Notes under the pieces: model-generated | Seen by the model: only the letters and a program-made list of their open reading frames with translations | Databases searched by the model: none | What the model was told of the DNA's origin: nothing | Translations under genes and position numbers: made by a program | NCBI GenBank assembly: GCA_039986595.1 | Contig: JBDWQJ010000004.1 | Coordinates: forward strand, 434,001-498,000 | From: Lentilitoribacter sp039986595 | GTDB lineage: Bacteria; Pseudomonadota; Alphaproteobacteria; Rhizobiales; Rhizobiaceae | Length of the DNA: 64,000 nt | Direction of reading: 5' to 3' | Shown: positions 28,858 to 34,642 of the stretch, in pieces | Layout: every line of letters begins with the position of its first letter | How positions within the stretch are numbered: the first letter of the stretch is position 1

Positions 28858-28942
28858 TGTGCAACTATTGCAATTCAATAGTTTACGCAATCCCTTGTTG
28901 CACATTGTAAGACGAAGAACGTGCTTTAACCAAACACGTTCT
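28858..28942. repeat. Nested inverted repeats at the left end of the element
   Basis: AACTATTG/CAATAGTT (28863-28883, loop CAATT) overlaps a wider pair TGTGCAAC/GTTGCACA (28858-28904). A separate perfect pair AGAACGTG/CACGTTCT spans 28916-28942, just beyond the stop of the leftward gene that ends at 28955, and may act as its terminator although the following T-run is weak. The rest of 28691-28954 holds no gene I can support. Confidence 0.5.
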
Positions 28943-28954
28943 CCATATAACTTG

Positions 28955-29386
28955 TCATTTGTTCTTTTGTGTCACTCGTCTACCAAACTGCGCTTGTTGT
29001 TCAATAAGTGTGTCTAACTCACCATTCTCTGCAGCTTCACGCACCTTAGCTAGCACATCAGCAACTTCTGCTTCAGTACCAAGTTCGATTGTATTCTTAC
29101 CTTTAGCAAACTCTAAAGGCTTACTGCCATAGCGCACTACAAGATTTATCTTTCCATCAACACTAGCAGTCCACCAACGCTTAACACGTTTAGCAACTTC
29201 AACTTTGCGTTGGTTACCATGTTCGTCAGTAACCCATTTGTGTTGCGTAGGTGTGTAGTCTTTATTTGCTGCAAGTTGGATTTGTTCATCAATCTTTGCA
29301 ATCAGCTTGCGACGACGAACTGCGATAGGGTTGTTGTTTTGAAGTGGATTAAAAGCAACGAAATTCAGTGTATCAAGTACAGTCAT
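28955..29386 (-). CDS. Small phage-type protein of unknown function
   Basis: 143 residues. It begins MTVLDTLNFVAFNPLQ, preceded by a strong AAGGAGG at the right distance, so the longer frame to 29413 is rejected. The sequence resembles a family of roughly 140-residue proteins found in tailed phages and bacteria (I think DUF6641, from memory and unverified). The middle contains a charged helix (RRRKLIAKIDEQIQLAANK) and a basic segment RVKRWWTASVDGKINLVVRY. It is the last gene of the leftward block of the element. Function unknown. Confidence 0.7.
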   Translation of the reverse strand: MTVLDTLNFVAFNPLQNNNPIAVRRRKLIAKIDEQIQLAANKDYTPTQHKWVTDEHGNQRKVEVAKRVKRWWTASVDGKINLVVRYGSKPLEFAKGKNTIELGTEAEVADVLAKVREAAENGELDTLIEQQAQFGRRVTQKNK

Positions 29387-29448
29387 AACAGCCTCCTTAT
29401 TAGCTAAAGGCATTGTGCTTTCAGAGTTCGAAGGCTGTCATCCGAGGA

Positions 29449-29547
29449 TTAGTCGTCTGTGTTCAGAAACTTATCTAGCTTAGAAACTGTATCTTTAGGT
29501 GCTGGCGCTGCATCTTTTTTGTGTCGTTTAAAGTCACTTGTGAAGTT
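29449..29547 (-). pseudogene. Possible gene remnant with an acidic tail
   Basis: An open stretch of 32 codons without a usable start, overlapping the end of the methyltransferase gene in another frame. It reads KRHKKDAAPAP, then SKLDKFLNTDD and a stop. The lysine-rich, proline-alanine linker and acidic end look like the tail of a real protein (single-strand-binding proteins of phages end this way). It may be what is left of a gene replaced by the methyltransferase. It could also be chance. Confidence 0.3.
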
Positions 29548-30433
29548 CTACACAGAATTCGTTTCTTGCGTAAATTGAGCCAAAACACTTTACGCTTTTG
29601 AATGAAATAAACTTTAAGCTAATTAGGCTGTTGAGAATATCGCTTAGAGTATGTGGCATAAACTGCCAACTGTGCACATCTATATATTCACCTTTAGACG
29701 CTTCGAATTCACGCATACTTGCAAAAACACGATCTACATCTATTTTCTTGTATTCTCTCTTGCCGTTGATCGCGTCAATCCAGTGTTCTAAGCTATCATT
29801 ATGAGCAGTAAGAGCTCTGTGCTCAATAACTTTTGCAACGGAGTGTGTTTTCACATGCAAATAATTAGCTAATATGATTTCGGAAATTTTACTTGGAGGT
29901 AGATATGCATCAAAACAATAGTAGCAATTAGGCACTATCATTTTATAGACACCATTTGGATTTAAAGTGGAATATGCCTCATTAAGATGACTGATTAAAT
30001 CTGGTTGATGTTCAAGGTTATGTGAGGAAAAGATAACATCAAATTTTTCTTTAATAATATTTAATGATCCATCTTTGGATACAAAATCTATATTCGGAAT
30101 ACTATCAAATTGGAGGCCAATTTTCTCGGCTCTTTTTTTTAAATCATGACTGCTCAGTACATCTAAATACTTTACATTATTATTTACAAGTGTAGGGTTT
30201 ACGAATGGACCTATTTCCAGACATTTTAAACTGTTTTCTATCTGGATAAAATTTTCTCGCAGTGCAGATTGATGACAAATGCGACCTTCTCTGTAGCCAT
30301 GATTTGCATAATGATCGTAAAGTTCGTCTACTGAATGCGACTTCAAGTCATGATGATTTTGTCGGTAGAAATCTACGTCAATCTCTATCAAATCTTTTAT
30401 GACTTCAGTTGAGAATTTTAATTCAACGTTCAT
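29534..30433 (-). CDS. SAM-dependent methyltransferase carried by the element
   Basis: 299 residues. The N-terminal 50 residues (DVDFYRQNHHDL ... YANHGYREGR) match a short domain often fused to glycosyltransferases and methyltransferases of surface-polysaccharide loci. The rest is a class I methyltransferase: CLEIGPFVNPT as SAM-binding loop (with the first glycine of GxGxG altered), then VIFSSHNLEHQPDL and LNPNGVYKMIVPN. The ATG overlaps the preceding small gene (ATGA), so it is translated with it. This could be cargo that alters the host surface. It is distinct from the methyltransferase just outside the element. Confidence 0.72.
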   Translation of the reverse strand: MNVELKFSTEVIKDLIEIDVDFYRQNHHDLKSHSVDELYDHYANHGYREGRICHQSALRENFIQIENSLKCLEIGPFVNPTLVNNNVKYLDVLSSHDLKKRAEKIGLQFDSIPNIDFVSKDGSLNIIKEKFDVIFSSHNLEHQPDLISHLNEAYSTLNPNGVYKMIVPNCYYCFDAYLPPSKISEIILANYLHVKTHSVAKVIEHRALTAHNDSLEHWIDAINGKREYKKIDVDRVFASMREFEASKGEYIDVHSWQFMPHTLSDILNSLISLKFISFKSVKCFGSIYARNEFCVELHK

Positions 30434-30606
30434 TTTTCACCTCTTCCTTTAGCCAGTGAGCCTTTCAGCATACCAGCAGTAAAGCCAAACTCTTTACAAA
30501 GGCGCTTTACTTCCTTCAGTGCGTTAGCACGTTCGTTCTTCTTTGCTTCAACCATCTGCTGCTGAATTGCTTCCATTTCAGCTTTCAATTCGTCATAAGA
30601 TTTCAT
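30430..30606 (-). CDS. 58-residue H-NS-like protein lacking the DNA-binding domain
   Basis: Short gene with a strong GGAGGTGTGAG before the ATG. Residues 1-35 form a charged amphipathic helix (YDELKAEMEAIQQQMVEAKK), then NALKEVKRLCKEFGFTAGML, the linker pattern (A-x-x-E-V-x-x-L-x-x-E-F-G-x-T) of H-NS-family proteins. The protein stops at KGSLAKGRGEK, where H-NS members would continue into the AT-hook-like DNA-binding domain. It therefore resembles truncated H-NS proteins (H-NST) that bind H-NS and block it. Its stop overlaps the methyltransferase start (ATGA). Confidence 0.6.
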   Translation of the reverse strand: MKSYDELKAEMEAIQQQMVEAKKNERANALKEVKRLCKEFGFTAGMLKGSLAKGRGEK

Positions 30607-30639
30607 CTCACACCTCCGTAAGTTATCTGTCAGTCTTAT

Positions 30640-30645
30640 ATTATA
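30640..30645 (-). promoter_or_regulatory. Possible -10 element for the H-NS-like/methyltransferase operon
   Basis: TATAAT on the minus strand, 34 bases upstream of the H-NS-like start; no convincing -35 is seen. The gap 30607-30801 also contains inverted repeats: CACTAT/ATAGTG (30730-30753 region) and CCAGTCA/TGACTGG spaced by about 45 bases, which may be a control site. Confidence 0.35.
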
Positions 30646-30801
30646 GATTTGTTAAAGCGATGAACAGCACGTTTTTTCTACGTCTGCTGTAATGCAATGA
30701 TTTTAAGGGAAAGTATTTGCACAGTGCATCACTATGCCAGTCAGCGATAGTGTCAACCATACAGTCAAACAGCTACAAACCATGCACTTTTGACTGGTTT
30801 G

Positions 30802-31122
30802 CTAACGTTTGTCGCTGTCGTCTTGTTGATTTGGTAACGGTGGCTGTGGACGAATAGGTGCGAAGTCTGTCCGTTCTGTGTCTTTTGGTGTCGTCTGTTG
30901 CTGTGGTTGCTGTGTGACTATCTTTGTCTTTGGAACAGCTACAGTGCGTGTAACAGTCTTTGTTTCTGGTTTTGCCATCTTCTTAGCTAGTGCAACTACA
31001 CTACTGCTTGTGCCGAGCATCAACTCAAGTGCTGCCCACTTTGTCTCGTCGTCTACACGTTCAATCTCGCTGCGTATCGCGTTTAATGCTTGCTGTATGT
31101 CTTGTAATGCACTCTTGTTCAT
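30802..31122 (-). CDS. Unknown small protein with helical head and Pro/Gln-rich tail
   Basis: 106 residues from the ATG at 31122 (a TTG five codons upstream is the alternative; neither has a good ribosome site). Residues 1-50 are helical (LQDIQQALNAIRSEIERVDD); the second half is low complexity with TVTRTVAVPKTK, QQPQQQ and a proline-rich end. I do not recognise a family. It shares the leftward orientation and the coding style of its neighbours in the element. Confidence 0.5.
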   Translation of the reverse strand: MNKSALQDIQQALNAIRSEIERVDDETKWAALELMLGTSSSVVALAKKMAKPETKTVTRTVAVPKTKIVTQQPQQQTTPKDTERTDFAPIRPQPPLPNQQDDSDKR

Positions 31123-31276
31123 ACTGTTATTTAGCAACTAGCAGAATGTAACGAGTGTATTTCTTCACCTCACTTCTGTAAGTACTCCACCGCAGAAAAC
31201 CGCAGCACGAAAAATTACTGCTTAAAGCCCAATTTCGGATGACGAGGTTGTTGAATTGAAGCTACAGTGCTATTTG

Positions 31277-31591
31277 TCAAACTCTTATCTCTTCTTTCCA
31301 CCACCCTACAGCATCACTATTAATCTGTTTATGACACTGTTCGCTGAGTTCAATAAATCGCTTACCAAGCTGTGTATGGTGTTCTGTCGCCGTCATACAG
31401 CGTCCGTAGCGCTGTAGTTTGCTTGCACATATAGCCAATGTACCCACGCTTGGTTTAACACGCTTAAAACGCAGCGTACGCATATAACACTCGCTTCTGC
31501 ACAGCCAATCTTTGCTGAATTCGCTTTCGCTGCTGACAGCACCAATCTGCTGCAATAACTCAAATACTTCGTTTAGAACCGTTTTCTGCAT
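31277..31591 (-). CDS. Small HTH-like protein of the element
   Basis: 104 residues with GAGG eight bases before the ATG. The sequence EFSKDWLCRSECYMRTLRF followed by PSVGTLAICASKL has the look of a winged or Cro-like DNA-binding fold and resembles small alphaproteobacterial proteins of mobile elements (possibly DUF6626, recalled, not checked). It is the first leftward gene next to the hairpin-rich stretch, so a regulatory role for the element is a reasonable guess. Confidence 0.55.
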   Translation of the reverse strand: MQKTVLNEVFELLQQIGAVSSESEFSKDWLCRSECYMRTLRFKRVKPSVGTLAICASKLQRYGRCMTATEHHTQLGKRFIELSEQCHKQINSDAVGWWKEEIRV

Positions 31592-31637
31592 GAAATTTTC
31601 CTCAGTTGATAAATAACAATATGCACAGCTTGTAAGT

Positions 31638-32130
31638 GTTGCTGTGTATTTATCTGCACACAGTGCTCAACTCAAAGACATCGAGTTTGCCAACGGAGGT
31701 TGTAGCCAACAGATTTTGTCAGCACATGCAGTGTTCTAGCAGAGACACTCAAAAGCGGTAGCTTCGTAATCGCTATATAAAACAAGACGCATGATAAGTC
31801 TGTGGATGATGAAACTGCAGAAGCTGCGTAGCACACTGTGTATTGCTACGTAGTTGCGTTGGTACTTAGGCAAGTAAACGGTAATAGCCCGACCATACCG
31901 AAACTTAGCAGCAGCTAAGAAGGCTTGTTACACAGTGGCTGATAAGCAACTCAAATGAGACGCTTGTAGCTGTAAGAAGGCTGCTTAAGCCTTCTTATGG
32001 CTAAACACAATCTAAATGAGCCACATCAATAACGATAAGAAAATAATACGCAGTGCTGTGTGTGAGTGAGCGAATGCGAAAGAACAAACGGCACAAGTAG
32101 TGTTAGCGAAGCTGACACTCAAACAGCACT
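31638..32130 (+). ncRNA. Candidate large structured RNA in a 688-base gene-free stretch
   Basis: The stretch 31592-32279 has no convincing reading frame but is dense in hairpins. Read by eye: GTTGCTGTGT/ACACAG-CAAC (31638-31671, 4-base bulge); CAAC-GGAG-GTTG (31691-31702); AGCGGT/ATCGCT (31754-31774); CTGCGTAGCA/TGCTACGTAG (31824-31853, 10 bp); TACTT-AGGC-AAGTA (31863-31876); CGGTA/TACCG (31879-31900); CTTAGC-AGCA-GCTAAG (31904-31919); TAGC..TAAGAAGGC/GCCTTCTTA..GCTA (31967-32003, 13 bp); AGTGCTGT/ACAGCACT (32052-32130) enclosing AGTGTTAGC-GAA-GCTGACACT (32099-32119). The three wobble pairs (G758-U770, G826-U851, U2104-G2114 when numbered from 31000 as 31758, 31770, 31826, 31851, 32104, 32114) are G-U only on the + strand; on the other strand they would be A-C mismatches. 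Promoter and 3' end are not identified. Confidence 0.5.
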
Positions 32131-32138
32131 TAATATAA

Positions 32139-32162
32139 GTAAGAAAATGTTGATTATCTTAC
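32139..32162. repeat. Short inverted repeat near the second recombinase
   Basis: GTAAGA (32139-32144) and TCTTAC (32157-32162) are separated by 12 bases, between the hairpin-rich stretch and the start of the short recombinase. The geometry is compatible with a recombination core but six-base arms are also expected by chance in such DNA. Confidence 0.3.
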
Positions 32163-32279
32163 ATTTCCACATAAGTCTTTGATGTATGGATGGAATTAAA
32201 GTAGCACTTATTGGTTGCTCAAATAGAACCTCAGAAAATACGCTGTATGTACGAAAACATTACATTTAGGTGGTGACAT

Positions 32280-32852
32280 ATGGCACAAGCAAAGACACTT
32301 AACAAAACAGAACTCAAGCAGCTGCTAGACGTAACAAATTCGTGCAGTCGTTATGCATTGCGAGATAGCACCATGCTGCTGTTTACGCATTTGTGTGGTT
32401 TACGTGTTGGAGAAGTTGCTGCACTGCGCTTTGATGACGTATTAGATGCAAACGACACTGTACGAGACGAAATAACACTTGATGCAGCACGTACCAAGTC
32501 AAAACGTGCACGTAAGATATTTCTACCAAAGCAAATGCAGCGTCAGCTACAAGCGTACGTTAACAGCGTTTCTAAGCGTCCACAGCACGGTTATTTGTTC
32601 TCTACGCAAAAGAGTGCGCGATTTAGTGCAAACACTGCTACACAGCATCTACAACGCTTGTATGCACGTGCTGGAATTGCTGGCGCTACTTCACACAGTG
32701 GAAGACGCACTTGGTTAACAACGCTTAGTCAGAAAGGAGTGAGTGTGTTTGTGCTTGCTGATATGGCTGGACATAGAAGCATACAGACAACACAGCGTTA
32801 TGTAGCGGTGAATGATGAGATGAAACGCAACGCTGCTGAACTCATTGCGTAG
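32280..32852 (+). CDS. Short tyrosine recombinase consisting of the catalytic domain
   Basis: 190 residues, with AGGTGG five to ten bases before the ATG. The catalytic set is complete: Arg in CGLRVGEVAAL (about 42), Lys in the RTKSKRARKIF beta-hairpin, His-x-x-Arg in SHSGRRTWL (about 139-142), His in MAGHRSIQTT (about 165) and the nucleophile Tyr in QRYVAV (about 174). The N-terminal core-binding domain of XerC/D is missing; the size resembles FimB/FimE invertases. It points away from the integrase, has the only + strand gene position in the element and follows the structured region. Its end overlaps the convergent small gene by 11 bases. Confidence 0.88.
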   Translation: MAQAKTLNKTELKQLLDVTNSCSRYALRDSTMLLFTHLCGLRVGEVAALRFDDVLDANDTVRDEITLDAARTKSKRARKIFLPKQMQRQLQAYVNSVSKRPQHGYLFSTQKSARFSANTATQHLQRLYARAGIAGATSHSGRRTWLTTLSQKGVSVFVLADMAGHRSIQTTQRYVAVNDEMKRNAAELIA

Positions 32853-33297
32853 ATAAGCTAAAGAGGTATCCGTAGTCTAGCTTCTCAACTAACTCGAATG
32901 TTCCATCCTTACGTAAAGCAGAAAATTCTCCATTTGAGCTTAGTTTTAATGGAACAGGTAGTTGAACTCCTTTTGAAATGAATTGAGCGATATTGAAATC
33001 ACTAACGTATTCATAGGATTGGGTATCTTTGCTATTTCTTGGTGTTATATCGAAATGCTTACGTTGAGCATCTACTACCCAGAAATGTGGGACGATTGCT
33101 GTACCGCGTTCACCTAAATAGTCTCCAATTAACCATCCACTATGCATTGTCCAATCATCGTTGTTATCTAAAAATAACATCATGTTCTGAAAACACTGAT
33201 TTGGTTTTGCGTCTTCGAAATGCAGAGGCTTAACATCAACAGCTTTCACTTTTTCGTGGTTTAACCAATTCACAAAAGTTCGTGTGGCTTTTTTCAT
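32842..33297 (-). CDS. Small protein with a possible papain-like Cys-His-Asp arrangement
   Basis: 151 residues. A Cys in KPNQCFQNMM (about 34) is followed by SGWLIGDYLG, then His-x-Trp in IVPHFWVVDAQ (about 71) and an Asp in HFDITP (about 83). This order (C, then H-x-W, then D-I-T) matches small phage and bacterial proteins that I associate with permuted papain-like folds. The motif reading is mine and the activity is unproven. It lies 12 bases downstream of the integrase on the same strand and is probably cotranscribed with it. Confidence 0.5.
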   Translation of the reverse strand: MKKATRTFVNWLNHEKVKAVDVKPLHFEDAKPNQCFQNMMLFLDNNDDWTMHSGWLIGDYLGERGTAIVPHFWVVDAQRKHFDITPRNSKDTQSYEYVSDFNIAQFISKGVQLPVPLKLSSNGEFSALRKDGTFELVEKLDYGYLFSLSTQ

Positions 33298-33309
33298 TTC
33301 CTTACCTTT

Positions 33310-34518
33310 CTAAATCACTTCAATAGTGCCATCTTCTCTACGTCTGTAGTCAGCTACAGCGTTGGTTAAACGTATTTCGTCATTCAAGTGGTAATACGTC
33401 TTTTCAATCTGCGCCACGCTAGTGCCACACATATCTGCAATCTGCCTAAACGTTAAGCCACTCATAATACATTGCGTAATCATAAAGTGACGTAGGCTGT
33501 AGGGTACTAAGTCACGCACTTCCCTATCAGCTATATCAGCTAACTCAATCATCTTATGGAAGTGGTATAGCAGTGTACGCTTACTTAGTTCGTTAGCGTT
33601 ATCAATTGTAAAGATTAACTCGTCAGCAGTTTTAGGCTTCGATATTTCACGCAAGCGTTCAAAGTACTGTCCATTGCGACACAAGAAGGTGCGACTTGTA
33701 CGCACTTTACTTGTCTCGGCGCGAACATGGATACGTGCTAGCTTTTGTTCTTCGCCATTCACTTTGTGACGTTCAATCTGCACATCACTCCAACGTAGCT
33801 GTCGCTGTTCGCCAACTCGCAAACCACTGTTAGCTGCGATTAGAACGTAGTGCTGCACGATTTTTCGCACTCTTAGTTCTGCATCATCTAGCTTGTTGTG
33901 TTTTGCAGTGTAGGTGCGCATAGCACGATACAATGCTTCGTATTCATCGTTAGTCAGTGTTGCACGACGAATAGCTTCGTTGCCTTTGTCTAAGCGTGGC
34001 AGTTTCTTAAAGTCAAAGCCATCGATGTGTGTTTCGCCATTCTTATGTAGCCACCTCATCAACGCATTGATTGTGCTTTGTTCGTTTTGAACTGTGACTT
34101 GTTTGACGTTGCCGTTGGTAGCTTTGTGACGATGGTAGAAGTAGTTTTCGCAGTCAGTGCGTTCTAGTTCTTTCAACTTAGTGTCTTTGCCTATGAAGCT
34201 AAGAAAGTGCTGTAAGTGCGTTGCGATGGTTGTGTGTCGTCCTTTGACTATGTGTCCAAGTTCAACGTCTCGCATACGAAAGCTAAGATACTTCTCCACA
34301 CCTTCTTTGGTGGTTATGGAGAAGTATGATTTGCCTTGCTGTAGGTTAGCGTAAATCTCTAAGTACGCAGCTTTACCCTTTTCAATTGCAGTAGCTTCAC
34401 TGCGTGTACGTAGGCTTTTACGTGCGTACTTGTTTTCTTTTGGCAACCACATACTTAAGTGCCAAATCTTAGTCTCTGAGTTACTACGAGTTTCAGTAGT
34501 CACACGTTTGTGCAACAT
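33310..34518 (-). CDS. Tyrosine-type phage integrase
   Basis: 402 residues. Arm-binding N-terminus (about 1-60), SAM-like core-binding domain (about 75-165), catalytic domain (about 180-395). Catalytic residues: Arg in ANSGLRVGEQRQL (about 238), Lys in TSKVRTSRTF, the box II segment VPYSLRHFMIT (Tyr-x-x-Arg-His instead of His-x-x-Arg), CGTSVAQIEKTYYH with the nucleophile Tyr. The CGTS variant in place of the usual GH is common in a branch of phage integrases. It starts about 110 bases from the attachment repeat in guaA, the usual position for the enzyme that mobilises the element. Confidence 0.92.
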   Translation of the reverse strand: MLHKRVTTETRSNSETKIWHLSMWLPKENKYARKSLRTRSEATAIEKGKAAYLEIYANLQQGKSYFSITTKEGVEKYLSFRMRDVELGHIVKGRHTTIATHLQHFLSFIGKDTKLKELERTDCENYFYHRHKATNGNVKQVTVQNEQSTINALMRWLHKNGETHIDGFDFKKLPRLDKGNEAIRRATLTNDEYEALYRAMRTYTAKHNKLDDAELRVRKIVQHYVLIAANSGLRVGEQRQLRWSDVQIERHKVNGEEQKLARIHVRAETSKVRTSRTFLCRNGQYFERLREISKPKTADELIFTIDNANELSKRTLLYHFHKMIELADIADREVRDLVPYSLRHFMITQCIMSGLTFRQIADMCGTSVAQIEKTYYHLNDEIRLTNAVADYRRREDGTIEVI

Positions 34519-34575
34519 TTTGTGTAACTGTAAGAAAAAAGACTAAGGAAATCAATGATTGATTTCTGAGTGTGA

Positions 34576-34620
34576 AAGTAATGTGTAAGTAACTAATTTA
34601 ATAAAATCAGTTACTTACAC
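34576..34620. repeat. Right-end integrase arm repeats and 12-bp inverted repeat
   Basis: AAGTAATGTGTAA (34576-34588) repeats a sequence at 28812-28824. GTGTAAGTAACT (34583-34594) and AGTTACTTACAC (34609-34620) form a perfect 12-bp inverted repeat with a 14-base loop, nine bases from the guaA stop. It can act as arm-type sites, as the guaA terminator on the minus strand, or both. Confidence 0.55.
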
Positions 34621-34628
34621 TAAAATAA

Positions 34629-34642
34629 CTACTCCCACTCAA
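34629..34642. repeat. Right attachment-site repeat (attR) inside guaA
   Basis: CTACTCCCACTCAA includes the guaA stop codon (TAG on the minus strand) and the last codons for E-W-E. It pairs as a direct repeat with 28735-28748. Confidence 0.7.

Larger units (their letters stand above)
28735..34642. mobile_element. Compact integrative element inserted at the 3' end of guaA
   Basis: About 5.9 kb between two imperfect direct repeats, CTATTCCCACTCAG (28735-28748) and CTACTCCCACTCAA (34629-34642); the latter encodes the last residues and stop of GuaA. The guaA 3' end is a known attachment site for genomic islands. The integrase gene reads inward from the guaA end. Contents: integrase, a papain-like small protein, a short second recombinase, a gene-free hairpin-rich stretch, two small proteins, an H-NS-like fragment, a methyltransferase and a phage-type protein. 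No capsid, terminase, portal, replication or conjugation gene is seen, so transfer would need a helper. Confidence 0.8.

Noticed and set aside
28817..29017. 66-residue open frame on the + strand at the left end of the element
   Set aside because: No ribosome site, composition like antisense DNA, and it overlaps the better supported leftward gene and its hairpins.
31916..31984. Two copies of TAAGAAGGC as a small CRISPR or repeat array
   Set aside because: Only two direct copies about 57 bases apart, with no repeat length or spacing typical of CRISPR and no cas genes.
31592..32279. Protein-coding or retron/group II intron reading of the gene-free stretch
   Set aside because: No frame longer than a few dozen codons with a ribosome site, no reverse transcriptase nearby, and no intron domain V-like hairpin that I could see.
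32280..32852. Integron integrase
   Set aside because: No extra helical insertion typical of IntI, no attI or attC-like sites with gene cassettes, and the protein is too short.
34583..34620. Inverted repeat as a plain intrinsic terminator of guaA
   Set aside because: Stem is AT-rich and the following T-run on the minus strand is interrupted. Repeats at both element ends support arm sites at least as well; kept as an ambiguous repeat.
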